Shown piece by piece: positions 35,327-43,406 of a stretch of 50,372 nucleotides of DNA. The notes under the pieces are model-generated. The model had not been told where the DNA came from and did not search any database. It was given only the letters and a program-made list of their open reading frames with translations. Numbering within the stretch: position 1 is the stretch's first letter; each line of letters begins with the position of its first letter. Origin of the DNA: Streptomyces gelaticus (GTDB lineage: Bacteria; Actinomycetota; Actinomycetes; Streptomycetales; Streptomycetaceae); NCBI RefSeq assembly GCF_014649535.1, contig NZ_BMTF01000004.1, positions 1 to 50,372 of the forward strand. Direction: 5' to 3'. The position numbers and the translations under genes are program-made.

Positions 35327-35646
35327 TCATTTTCGGTACGCGAGGTTATCTGTACCAACTGGCCGTACTCACGCTGGTATGCGGCTGGTGCGGCAATCCG
35401 GCCGCGCACACGCTGCGCAAGAGGGTCACGAAGTTCACACTGTTCTTCGTGCCGCTCTTCCCCTTCTCGACGAAATTCGCGACCCAGTGCACCTTCTGCG
35501 GCGGGGAGCAGCAGATACCGAAGGAGCAGGCCGATCAGCTGCTGGCGCAGCACGCGGCCTCGCAGCAGGGCAATCCGTACGGGCAGCCGCAGGGCCAGCC
35601 GGGGTACGCGCCGAACGCTCAGGGCCAGAATCCCTACCAGGGCTGA
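35323..35646 (+). CDS. Zinc-ribbon protein with membrane-like segment
   Basis: A 107-residue protein. Two CxxC knuckles, CGWC (about residue 20) and CTFC (about residue 56), form a zinc-ribbon-15 type site split by a hydrophobic stretch TLFFVPLFPF. The C-terminal 40 residues are low-complexity Gln/Pro/Gly/Tyr (NPYGQPQGQPG). ATG is at 35323, overlapping the HEAT gene stop. The function is unknown. The arrangement suggests it partners the HEAT protein. Confidence 0.8.
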   Translation: MIIFGTRGYLYQLAVLTLVCGWCGNPAAHTLRKRVTKFTLFFVPLFPFSTKFATQCTFCGGEQQIPKEQADQLLAQHAASQQGNPYGQPQGQPGYAPNAQGQNPYQG

Positions 35647-35757
35647 CAGGCACCCCTGCCGATACCGAAACGAACGCCTCCGCCTGCATTAAATAGGCAT
35701 TACGGACTTCCTTCCGCATAAGGTCTGGAGAGCTGGACCTCGGGAAGGGAGGGAGTC

Positions 35758-36528
35758 ATGCGTCCGCGTCGCGGGGTGCGGTGCCGCACGGTGGCGGCCC
35801 TGGGGGCCGCCGCCGGTATGGCGCTGCTGACCGGCTGCGGCAACGGCGGTGGGCTGCGGAGCGCCGGACCGACCCCGACCGCCGTCGGGCCCGCCAGGCT
35901 CTGGCCCGAGCTGCCGCCCGCCTCCGCCGCGCCGTACGACTACGGCGAGGGCGAGACCGCGCGCATCCCCGGCATCGAGGTGCCGGACGGCGATGTGCAC
36001 CGGCTGGATCCGGTGGCGGTGGTGCGGGCCGACCTGCGGGCCCGGCCCGACCGGTCCAGCGGTACGGCCGTCCTGCCCGCCGACACCGTACGGGAGATCG
36101 ACGCCTGCCGGACCGAACCGGCCTCCTGTCCCGTGCTCCGGCCGTACTACCGCGATCTGACCGGTGACGGGAGGGACGAGCTGGTGCTCGGCATCCGGCT
36201 GCCCGACCACCAGGTCTCCGTGCGGGTCTACATGCCCGAGGCGGGCGGGCTGACCCGGATCCTGTCCACCTCGGACGCCGTGATCAGCATCGAGCTGGCG
36301 GGCCGGGACCTGATCATGCGGGCGCCGTCGGCGATCGCGGGGTACGAGTACCGCACCGCCTGGTCCTGGGACGCCCGGCAGCGCGCGATGCTGCCGACGC
36401 AGGACGAGATCCAGCGGATTCCGCCGTCCCGGGCACCGCGCCCGCAGCTCACGACCGCCCGGCCGAGCACCGCGCCCACCGGCCCCACCGCGACGCCGTC
36501 CGCCGGTGTCTCCGCGGAGCGCCGGTGA
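35758..36528 (+). CDS. Putative lipoprotein coupled to a sensor kinase
   Basis: A 256-residue exported protein. It has a basic start (MRPRRGVRCRT), a hydrophobic h-region and lipobox LLTGC with the acylated cysteine near residue 27. The mature part has a Cys pair (DACRTEPASC) and an EF-hand-like DLTGDGRDEL segment typical of FG-GAP/VCBS calcium loops, then a Pro/Thr-rich tail. ATG is at 35758, following a GGGAAGGGAGGGAG ribosome site. Its stop overlaps the kinase start (GTGA). It is likely an extracytoplasmic accessory or input module for that kinase, analogous in layout to CseA with CseC, though no sequence relation to CseA is claimed. Confidence 0.82.
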   Translation: MRPRRGVRCRTVAALGAAAGMALLTGCGNGGGLRSAGPTPTAVGPARLWPELPPASAAPYDYGEGETARIPGIEVPDGDVHRLDPVAVVRADLRARPDRSSGTAVLPADTVREIDACRTEPASCPVLRPYYRDLTGDGRDELVLGIRLPDHQVSVRVYMPEAGGLTRILSTSDAVISIELAGRDLIMRAPSAIAGYEYRTAWSWDARQRAMLPTQDEIQRIPPSRAPRPQLTTARPSTAPTGPTATPSAGVSAERR

Positions 36529-37859
36529 GCCGGCCCGGCGCGGACGGGCCGCGAACGGGGCGGCGCCTGCCGCGGTTGCCTCCCTGGGCCGCGACGCTCA
36601 CCTGGAAGTCGGCCGTCTTCATCTCCGTGATGTGCTGCGCGCTCGCCGCCCTGCTGGGCGTGCTGGTCCACACCGAGGTGACCCGCCAGACCGTCGGCCA
36701 GGCCCGCGAGAAGGCCCTGTCCCGGCTGACCGACGTCACCGTCGCGTACGAGACGGGCGAGGCGCTGCCGCCGGGTTCCGGGATCGATCCGCCGGGGCTG
36801 CCGGCCGCTCTGCGCGCCCTGGCCACGAGCGGCGAACGCGGCACGCTCGTCGGTGAGCACAACGGGCGCCCGGCCATGTGGGCGGCGGCCCCGGCCGACG
36901 GCCGGGCGCTGGCCACGCAGGTGGACTACAGCCAGAGCGCCCGCACCATCGACAGCGTCGACGGGGCGATCGTCGGCTCCTCCGTGCTGGCCATCGCCGC
37001 CACCCTGCTGGTCGGCGCCTTCGCGGTCACCCGGGTCACCCGGCGGCTGCACCAGACGGCCCGGGTGGCCCGCCGGATCGGCGCCGGCGATCTCGACGCC
37101 CGGGTCCGCGACCCGCGTACGGCGGACCCCTCGCGCCCACAGGACGAGGTCGCGATCGTGGCCGGGGCGCTGGACACGATGGCGTCCACGCTCCAGCGCA
37201 AGCTGCAGGCCGAGCAGCGTTTCACCGCCGATGTGGCGCACGAGCTGCGCACTCCGCTGACCGGTCTGTCGGCCGCCGCCGAGCTGCTGCCGCCGGGGCG
37301 GCCGTCCGAGCTGGTGCGGGACCGGGTCCGGACGATGCGGGCGCTGACGGAGGATCTGCTGGAGATCTCCCGGCTCGACGCCCGCAGCGAAGCGGTCGAT
37401 CTCGATGTGTACGAGCTGGTGCCGCTCGTGGAACGGGTGGTGTGCGCGTCCGGGGCCGGGACCGCGATCCGTGTCGAGCACCCGGAGAGCTCCGCACACC
37501 TGCGCGTCGAGACCGACAGACGGCGCCTGGAGCGGGTGCTGGGCAATCTGATCACCAATGCGCACAAGCACGGCCGGCCCCCGGTGGTGCTGACGGTCGA
37601 CGGGCCGGTGGTGACCGTACGCGACCACGGCCCGGGGTTCCCGGACTATCTGCTGGACGACGGCCCGCAGCGCTTCCGTACCGAGGGCGTCGGCCGGGGG
37701 CACGGTCTCGGGCTGACCATCGCGGCCGGTCAGGCCGCGGTGATCGGCGCCGGCCTGGTGTTCCGCAACGCCTCGGACGGCGGGGCGGTGGCCCGGGTGA
37801 CGCTGCCCGGGTGCCCGGCAGCGGACGACGGGGCGGCGGAACCCCGGAGCGGCCCGTAG
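36525..37859 (+). CDS. Orphan two-component sensor histidine kinase
   Basis: A 444-residue membrane kinase. TM1 is at about 28-48, an extracellular loop of about 100 residues follows, and TM2 is at about 148-170. A HAMP segment to about 228 leads to H-box FTADVAHELRTPLTG with H239, N-box NLITNAHKHG (N341/N345), G1 DHGPGFP and G2 GHGLGLT. No response regulator gene is adjacent. It starts with GTG overlapping the lipoprotein gene by four bases. The extracellular loop lacks a recognised domain. A terminator hairpin lies at 37888-37909. Confidence 0.92.
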   Translation: MSRPGADGPRTGRRLPRLPPWAATLTWKSAVFISVMCCALAALLGVLVHTEVTRQTVGQAREKALSRLTDVTVAYETGEALPPGSGIDPPGLPAALRALATSGERGTLVGEHNGRPAMWAAAPADGRALATQVDYSQSARTIDSVDGAIVGSSVLAIAATLLVGAFAVTRVTRRLHQTARVARRIGAGDLDARVRDPRTADPSRPQDEVAIVAGALDTMASTLQRKLQAEQRFTADVAHELRTPLTGLSAAAELLPPGRPSELVRDRVRTMRALTEDLLEISRLDARSEAVDLDVYELVPLVERVVCASGAGTAIRVEHPESSAHLRVETDRRRLERVLGNLITNAHKHGRPPVVLTVDGPVVTVRDHGPGFPDYLLDDGPQRFRTEGVGRGHGLGLTIAAGQAAVIGAGLVFRNASDGGAVARVTLPGCPAADDGAAEPRSGP

Positions 37860-37887
37860 TCCGGCCCGCATCACGGGGAGTGACGAG

Positions 37888-37909
37888 GCGTCGGGCCGCA
37901 AGCCGACGC
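37888..37909 (+). terminator. Terminator after the sensor kinase gene
   Basis: GCGTCGG (37888-37894) pairs with CCGACGC (37903-37909) around an 8-base loop, 28 bases after the stop. Confidence 0.6.
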
Positions 37910-37933
37910 TCATCACCATACCGTCGGACATAT

Positions 37934-37974
37934 TTGCTACGACATAAGGGAAATACACACCAGCTCTTGCTACG
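37934..37974 (+). repeat. Direct repeat TTGCTACG at the FtsW/RodA promoter
   Basis: TTGCTACG occurs at 37934-37941 and again at 37967-37974, 33 bases apart, about three helical turns. The second copy contains TACGTT, which could be the -10 of a transcript starting at or next to the ATG at 37984. The repeats may be promoter or activator elements. Confidence 0.45.
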
Positions 37975-37983
37975 TTGCCTGGC

Positions 37984-39363
37984 ATGACCGCAACGACGGC
38001 GGACGCACCCCCGCCCGATCTACGTCTGCCCAAGCGGCGCGGAGTCGAGCTGCTGCTCCTCATCGGGGCCGTCCTCATCTCCGTCTACGGCTACGCGGCC
38101 GTCGGTCTGGCCAGGAACGGCGCGGTCCCGCCCGATGTGGCCGGCTACGGCGCGGGCCTGGGGCTGCTCGCCCTCCTCGCCCATCTCGCGGTCCGCTTCC
38201 GCGCCCCGTACGCCGATCCGCTGCTGCTGCCCATCGCTGTACTGCTCAACGGGCTCGGCCTGGTGCTGATCTACCGGCTCGACCTGGAGACGCCGAGGGA
38301 CCAGGCTGCTCCCACCCAGCTGGTCTGGTCCACGCTCGGTGTGGCGCTGTTCACCGCGGTGGTCGTCTTCCTGCGCGACCACCGGGTGCTCCAGCGGTAC
38401 GCGTATCTCTCGGTCGCCACCGCGCTGGTCCTGATGATCGTGCCGATCTTCTTCCCCGCGGTGAACGGCGCCAAGATCTGGATCCGGGTCGGCGGATTCT
38501 CCTTCCAGCCGGGCGAGTTCGCCAAGATCCTGCTCGCCGTGTTCTTCGCCGCCTACCTCGCCGCGAACCGCAACGCGCTCGCCTACACCGGCCGCCGGAT
38601 CTGGCGGCTCCAGCTGCCCACCGGCCGGGTGCTCGGCCCGATCGTGGCGATCTGGCTGCTCAGCGTCGGCGTGCTGGTCCTGGAACGCGATCTGGGCACC
38701 TCGCTGCTCTTCTTCGGCCTGTTCGTGATCATGCTGTACGTGGCCACCGGCCGGACCGGTTGGATCGCGGTGGGGCTGCTGCTCGCCGCGGTCGGCGCGT
38801 TCGTGGTCGGCTCCTTCGAGCCTCATGTGCACAGCCGGGTCCAGGACTGGCTCGACCCGTTCGCCTCCATCGACGCCGGTCAGGGCCCCGGCCAGCTGGC
38901 CCAGTCGCTGTTCGCGTTCGCCGCGGGCGGGATGCTCGGCACGGGGCTCGGCCTCGGCCACTCCATCCTCATCGGCTTCGCCGCCAAGTCGGACTTCATC
39001 CTGGCGACGGCGGGCGAGGAGCTCGGACTGACCGGGCTGACCGCGATCTTCCTGCTGTACGCGCTGCTGGTGGCCCGCGGCTACCGGGCCGGCCTCGCCC
39101 TGCGCGACCCCTTCGGGCGCCTGCTCGCGATCGGTCTCGCCTCGATCCTGGCGCTCCAGGTGTTCGTGATCGCGGGCGGGGTGATGGGGCTGATCCCGCT
39201 GACGGGCATGGCGATGCCGTTCCTCGCCCAGGGCGGTTCGTCCGTCGTCACCAACTGGATCATCGTGGCGCTGCTGATCCGGATCAGCGACCAGGCCCGC
39301 AGACCGCGCCCCGACCACGCGGAGACCGGGATCATCGCGCAGGTCACGGAGGGAGAGCAGTGA
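37984..39363 (+). CDS. FtsW/RodA/SpoVE-family peptidoglycan glycosyltransferase
   Basis: A 459-residue SEDS protein with about ten membrane helices. It polymerises lipid II into glycan strands together with a class B PBP. Conserved segments are FQPGEFAKI (SEDS signature), VLERDLGTSLLFF with the catalytic Asp region, the large loop with GQLAQSLFAFA, and GMAMPFLAQGGSS. I prefer ATG at 37984 with TACGTT seven bases upstream (leaderless). A TTG three codons earlier is less likely. The stop overlaps the PBP start (GTGA). From memory a paralogous pair sits next to the pknB region, so this is an additional cell-wall pair (compare SCO5302/5301). Confidence 0.92.
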   Translation: MTATTADAPPPDLRLPKRRGVELLLLIGAVLISVYGYAAVGLARNGAVPPDVAGYGAGLGLLALLAHLAVRFRAPYADPLLLPIAVLLNGLGLVLIYRLDLETPRDQAAPTQLVWSTLGVALFTAVVVFLRDHRVLQRYAYLSVATALVLMIVPIFFPAVNGAKIWIRVGGFSFQPGEFAKILLAVFFAAYLAANRNALAYTGRRIWRLQLPTGRVLGPIVAIWLLSVGVLVLERDLGTSLLFFGLFVIMLYVATGRTGWIAVGLLLAAVGAFVVGSFEPHVHSRVQDWLDPFASIDAGQGPGQLAQSLFAFAAGGMLGTGLGLGHSILIGFAAKSDFILATAGEELGLTGLTAIFLLYALLVARGYRAGLALRDPFGRLLAIGLASILALQVFVIAGGVMGLIPLTGMAMPFLAQGGSSVVTNWIIVALLIRISDQARRPRPDHAETGIIAQVTEGEQ

Positions 39364-40817
39364 TCCGCTACATCCGACGGGCCGCCGCGCTTCTCCTGGT
39401 GCTGCTCGTGGCACTGCTGTTGAACGCCGCCCGCATCCAGGTCTTCGAGGCCGACAGCCTGGACAGCAATCCCGCCAACCGCCGTCTGACGATCGCCCGT
39501 TACGGCCAGGCACGCGGCAACATCCTGGTCGGCGGCAGGACCGTGACCGGCTCGAAGAACACCGGCGAGCAGCTCGCGTACGAGCGCACGTACCTCGACG
39601 GCCCGCTGTACGCGCCGGTGACCGGCTACGCCTCGCAGACGTACGGCACGACCCTGATCGAGAACGCCGAGGACTCCGTCCTCTCCGGCACCGATCCGAT
39701 GCTCGCCCCGTTCCCGCTGTGGAACGAGATCACCCGCAGCCAGCAGCCCGGCGGCAACGTCGTCACGACCGTCAAGGACTCGATGCAGCGCGCCGCGTAC
39801 GAAGGGCTCGGCGGCCGGCGCGGCGCGGTCGCCGCCGTCGAACCGTCCACCGGGAAGATCCTGGCGCTGGTCTCGACCCCCTCGTACGACCCCGGTCTGC
39901 TCTCGGGCACCGGTTCGTCCGTCACCGACGCCTGGGCGCGGCTGAACGCCTCGAAGAGCCGGCCGATGCTCAACCGGGCGATCCGGCAGACCTATCCGCC
40001 GGGCTCCACCTTCAAGATCGTGACGGCGGCGGCGGCGCTCGACGCGGACGTCGTCACCGATCCCGACGCGGACACCGGCACCCCGTCCCCGTATGTGCTG
40101 CCCGGTACGTCGACCACGCTGCCCAACGAGGCACAGGGCTGCGAGCAGGCCTCGCTCGCCGAGGCGATCCGGATCTCCTGCAACACGGTGATGGCGGATC
40201 TCGGGGTGCGGGTCGGCCTCGACGGCATGGTGGACGCGGTGCGGAAGTTCGGCTTCAACGACACCGGGCTGAAGATCCCCTCGGGGGTGGCGAAGAGCAA
40301 CTTCGACACCGAGATGACCAGGGACCAGCTGGCGCTGTCGTCGATCGGGCAGTTCGACACGACGGCGACTCCGCTCCAGATGGCGATGGTGGCGTCCGCC
40401 GTGGCCAACGGGGGCGACCTCAAGCACCCGTATCTGGTGGACCGTACGACCACGCACAGCGGCGCGTCCGTCCACCGCAACGGCCCGCACACCTACCACC
40501 AGGCGATGAACCCGCGGACGGCGATGCAGCTGCGGAGGATGATGGTCGACGTCGTGGAGAACGGCACCGGGTCCAACGCCGCGATCGACGGGGTGACCGT
40601 CGGCGGCAAGACCGGCACCGCACAGCACGGCATCGACAACTCGGGCAGGCCGTACGCCTGGTTCATCTCCTGGGCCCAGTCGCCCCGTTCGGGACAGCCG
40701 GCCGTCGCGGTCGCGGTGGTCGTGGAGGACGCAGCGGCGAACCGGGCGGACATCAGCGGCGGCGGCAGCGCGGCACCGATCGCCCGTTCCGTCATGGCGG
40801 CGGCCCTGCAAGACTGA
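39360..40817 (+). CDS. Class B penicillin-binding protein (transpeptidase)
   Basis: A 485-residue DD-transpeptidase with an N-terminal membrane anchor (about residues 8-23). The penicillin-binding motifs are PPGSTFK with nucleophile S216 and K219, SCN at 273-275, and KTGT at 417-420. The N-terminal dimerisation domain is short. GTG at 39360 overlaps the RodA stop by four bases, so SEDS polymerase and transpeptidase are made as a pair. It is followed after 4 bases by an amidase gene, probably in the same operon. Periplasmic-side activity is expected at sites of wall growth or in sporulation. Confidence 0.94.
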   Translation: MIRYIRRAAALLLVLLVALLLNAARIQVFEADSLDSNPANRRLTIARYGQARGNILVGGRTVTGSKNTGEQLAYERTYLDGPLYAPVTGYASQTYGTTLIENAEDSVLSGTDPMLAPFPLWNEITRSQQPGGNVVTTVKDSMQRAAYEGLGGRRGAVAAVEPSTGKILALVSTPSYDPGLLSGTGSSVTDAWARLNASKSRPMLNRAIRQTYPPGSTFKIVTAAAALDADVVTDPDADTGTPSPYVLPGTSTTLPNEAQGCEQASLAEAIRISCNTVMADLGVRVGLDGMVDAVRKFGFNDTGLKIPSGVAKSNFDTEMTRDQLALSSIGQFDTTATPLQMAMVASAVANGGDLKHPYLVDRTTTHSGASVHRNGPHTYHQAMNPRTAMQLRRMMVDVVENGTGSNAAIDGVTVGGKTGTAQHGIDNSGRPYAWFISWAQSPRSGQPAVAVAVVVEDAAANRADISGGGSAAPIARSVMAAALQD

Positions 40818-40821
40818 CCGG

Positions 40822-41889
40822 ATGGCTGGAGCGAGCGGGGTGGACCGGGCACTGGAGCGCATCGGGCGGGAGGATCCCCGGCTGTGCGCGTTCATCGAGG
40901 TGTGGCCCGAGCGGGCGCTCGCCGATGCGGAGCGGGCCCGGGGGCTCCCACTGGCCGGGATGCCGTTCGCGGTCAAGGGGCGGACCGGCATCCGTTCGTA
41001 CGCGGCCCGGCGGCTGATCGGGGCCGGCGGAGTCCCGGTCGGCTCGACCTCGGTGCCCGGCCCCGGCACGTACTGGCAGACCTGGGGGCTGGGCGCCCAC
41101 GGCCGCACGGTCAACCCGTGGCGCCCCGATCGCACCCCGGGCGGCTCCTCGGCGGGCTCGGCGGTCGCCGTCGCGGCGGACCTCGTGGGGCTGGCGACCG
41201 GCAGCGACGGGGCGGGGTCGGTACGGATCCCGGCGGCGTGGTGCGGCGTGTTCGGCCTGAAGACCACGAACGGTCTGCTGCCCTCCCCCGACCGCACCGG
41301 GCTGGCCTCCGCCGGGGTGCTGACCCGGTCGGCCGCCGGGGCCCGGACGTATCTGCGCACCGTCCTGGACGACTGCGCGCCGGTGCCGCCCGTCCTTCCC
41401 GTACCGGCCGTCTTCAGCACCGGCCTGGGGTACGCCGACGTCGACCCGGAGGTCGCGGCGGTCGTCCGGCGGGCGGTGGGGGGGCTCGTGGCGGCCGGGG
41501 TGGTGCGGCTCGTGGACCGCGGGTGCGAGCTGCTCGACCCGCGCGAGGCGTGGCAGGCGGTCCGGGGCGGGTCGCCGTCCCCGCGCGCCGCGGAGATCCG
41601 GCGCGCGAACGACACCGCGCTGGAAGCCCTGTTCGCGCGTGCCCCGCTGCTGCTCACGCCGACCACACCCAACCGCCCGCACGGCCACGACGGTCCGGGC
41701 GAGCTCTTCTCGACTGCGCTGACCTGGGCGTTCAATCTGAGTGGGCATCCCGCGGCCAGTGTGCCCGCCGGATTCACGGCGGACGGCTGCCCGGTCGGGC
41801 TCCAGCTGGTCGCGGAGCGCGGCGCCGATGTCCAACTGCTCGAAACGGCCTGTGCGGTGGAGGACGCGCTGGCCACGGTGCGGCCATGA
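40822..41889 (+). CDS. Short amidase-signature enzyme
   Basis: A 355-residue amidase-signature hydrolase. The Ser-cisSer-Lys triad is visible: K52 in FAVKG, the Ser pair in TPGGSSAGSA (109-110) and nucleophile S133 in SDGAGSVRIPA. It is shorter than the usual 450-500 residues, mostly through loss in the C-terminal half. No signal peptide is present, so the substrate is cytosolic. It could act on an amide or ester. A link with wall synthesis is only by position, 4 bases after the PBP gene. ATG is at 40822. Confidence 0.85.
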   Translation: MAGASGVDRALERIGREDPRLCAFIEVWPERALADAERARGLPLAGMPFAVKGRTGIRSYAARRLIGAGGVPVGSTSVPGPGTYWQTWGLGAHGRTVNPWRPDRTPGGSSAGSAVAVAADLVGLATGSDGAGSVRIPAAWCGVFGLKTTNGLLPSPDRTGLASAGVLTRSAAGARTYLRTVLDDCAPVPPVLPVPAVFSTGLGYADVDPEVAAVVRRAVGGLVAAGVVRLVDRGCELLDPREAWQAVRGGSPSPRAAEIRRANDTALEALFARAPLLLTPTTPNRPHGHDGPGELFSTALTWAFNLSGHPAASVPAGFTADGCPVGLQLVAERGADVQLLETACAVEDALATVRP

Positions 41890-41904
41890 CGCACAACACC
41901 CCCG

Positions 41905-41927
41905 CGGGCCGGCCATGAACCGGCCCG
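41905..41927. terminator. Terminator after the RodA-PBP-amidase operon
   Basis: CGGGCCGG (41905-41912) pairs perfectly with CCGGCCCG (41920-41927) around a 7-base loop, 15 bases after the amidase stop. Confidence 0.65.
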
Positions 41928-42099
41928 GGTGAACATGTCCCGCCCTCGGATGCCGAGGAGCGCCTGTAGCATCTGCGTGAACACGGGCTCACCCGACGGG
42001 CGTTCACCCTGCGCAGGCCGTTCCCGGCGCCCGCCGGGGCTTTCCCGCGCCGGCCGGGACCTCCCTCGCCGGCCGGCGGCGTGCATCCTTCTCGGCCCC

Positions 42100-42119
42100 C
42101 GCGAAGGCGCGGCTTCGCG
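42100..42119 (-). terminator. Terminator after the ferritin-like diiron gene
   Basis: CGCGAAG (42100-42106) pairs with CTTCGCG (42113-42119) around GCGCGG, immediately next to the stop of the minus-strand gene at 42120. Confidence 0.55.
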
Positions 42120-43229
42120 TCACTCTCCCGGTGTGCCCTGCGCTATCGCCTCCTCGACCTCGGCGACCCTGGCCCGTTCCTCCGCCTCGAACCGGTCCCG
42201 GTCGAGCTGTTCGGCGATCTCCTCGTCCTGGGCCATCAGCAGATCCAGATTGGAGTCGCCCAGCTCGAAGACGCCCATGTCGACATAGGCCTTCTGGAGC
42301 CGTTCGCCCCACAGGCCGATGTCCTTGACGCACGGCACTATCCGGCTGAACAGCAGCTTGCGGAAGAGCCGGAGGTACTCCGAGTGCTCGGAGAGTTCCT
42401 TGGCCTCCTGCTTGCCGATGCCGAAGTTCTCCAGCACTTCGACGCCGCTGAGCCGGTCCCGCATCAGGTAGCAGCCCTCGATGACGAACTCCTCGCGCTC
42501 GCGCAGTTCGGCGTCGCTCAGCTGCTTGTAGTAGTCGCGCAGCGCCATCCGCCCGAACGCGACGTGCCGGGCCTCGTCCTGCATGACGTACGCGAGGATC
42601 TGCTTGGGCAGCGGCTCGGTCGTCGTGTCGCGGATCATGCCGAACGCGGCCAGGGCGAGCCCCTCGATGAGGACCTGCATGCCGAGATAGGGCATGTCCC
42701 AGCGGGAGTCGCGCAGGGTGTCGCCGAGCAGCCCCTGGAGGTTGTCGTTGATCGGGTAGAGCATCCCGACCTTCTCGTGCAGGAACCGGCCGTAGATCTC
42801 CGCGTGCCGGGCCTCGTCCATGGTCTGGGTCGCGGAGTAGAACTTCGCGTCCAGGTCGGGGACGGACTCCACGATCCTGGCCGCGCAGACCATGGCACCC
42901 TGCTCGCCGTGGAGGAACTGGCTGAACTGCCAGGAGGTGTAGTGCTTGCGCAGCTCGCCCCGGTCCTTCTCGGTCATCTTCGCCCAGTGCGGGGTGCCGT
43001 ACAGGGTGAGGGCCTCGTCGGGCGTGCCGAGCGGGTCGGCGGGGTCGACCTCCAGGGACCAGTCGATGCGCTTGTTGCCGTCCCACTGCTTGTCCTTGCC
43101 CTTCTGGTAGAGGGCGAGCAGGCGTTCGCGGCCGTCGTCGTAGTCCCAGCTGAAGCGGGCGGCGCCGGAGGCGGGTACCTGCCACAACGGTGCTTCGGGG
43201 GCGGTGGTGTAGAGGTCGTGTGTCGACAC
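42120..43229 (-). CDS. Ferritin-like diiron carboxylate protein (R2-type fold)
   Basis: A 369-residue four-helix-bundle protein with a complete diiron set: E109 in LHGEQ, E139/H142 in MDEARHAEIY, E189 in LIEGLAL, and E219/H222 in QDEARHVAFG. This E-ExxH-E-ExxH pattern is that of ribonucleotide reductase R2, R2-like oxidases and bacterial multicomponent oxygenases. No R2-type partner subunit is nearby, so an oxidase or N-oxygenase role is more likely than ribonucleotide reduction. The start is GTG at 43229 with a perfect AAGGAG six bases upstream. It is divergent from the AurF-type gene. The substrate is unknown. Confidence 0.85.
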   Translation of the reverse strand: MSTHDLYTTAPEAPLWQVPASGAARFSWDYDDGRERLLALYQKGKDKQWDGNKRIDWSLEVDPADPLGTPDEALTLYGTPHWAKMTEKDRGELRKHYTSWQFSQFLHGEQGAMVCAARIVESVPDLDAKFYSATQTMDEARHAEIYGRFLHEKVGMLYPINDNLQGLLGDTLRDSRWDMPYLGMQVLIEGLALAAFGMIRDTTTEPLPKQILAYVMQDEARHVAFGRMALRDYYKQLSDAELREREEFVIEGCYLMRDRLSGVEVLENFGIGKQEAKELSEHSEYLRLFRKLLFSRIVPCVKDIGLWGERLQKAYVDMGVFELGDSNLDLLMAQDEEIAEQLDRDRFEAEERARVAEVEEAIAQGTPGE

Positions 43230-43297
43230 GGACGGCTCCTTCGCCTGGCGCGTTCCGGCAATTCCCTTGGCAGTTGCATCAGTTGGCAGGTTCACAC

Positions 43298-43318
43298 GTT
43301 GGTAGACACCGGGTCAAC
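43298..43318. promoter_or_regulatory. Weak palindrome between the two diiron genes (possible TetR operator)
   Basis: GTTG (43298-43301) and CAAC (43315-43318) flank GACACCGGGTC (43304-43314), itself a near palindrome. It lies in the shared 177-base intergenic region of the divergent diiron genes and a TetR gene follows at 44382. The match is modest. Confidence 0.35.
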
Positions 43319-43335
43319 AATTCGTGCGCAAGGGA

Positions 43336-43364
43336 TTGACGACCTTGCTGACGAGGAGTCTTAT
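43336..43364 (+). promoter_or_regulatory. Promoter of the AurF-type gene
   Basis: TTGACG (43336-43341) is followed after exactly 17 bases by TCTTAT (43359-43364), a good vegetative-type promoter. The ATG is 42 bases downstream. Confidence 0.65.
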
Positions 43365-43406
43365 AAGGAGCGACCGCCGGTAACCCATGTGCGAGGTGCC
43401 TCCAGC

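Noticed and set aside
35758..36528. CseA of the SigE-Cse envelope stress operon
   Set aside because: The layout of lipoprotein plus kinase is similar, but there is no sigE or cseB gene and no recognisable sequence match to CseA.
42120..43229. Ribonucleotide reductase small subunit
   Set aside because: The diiron motif fits the wider R2 fold, but no large-subunit gene is adjacent and the R2 radical-transfer C-terminus is not recognisable.
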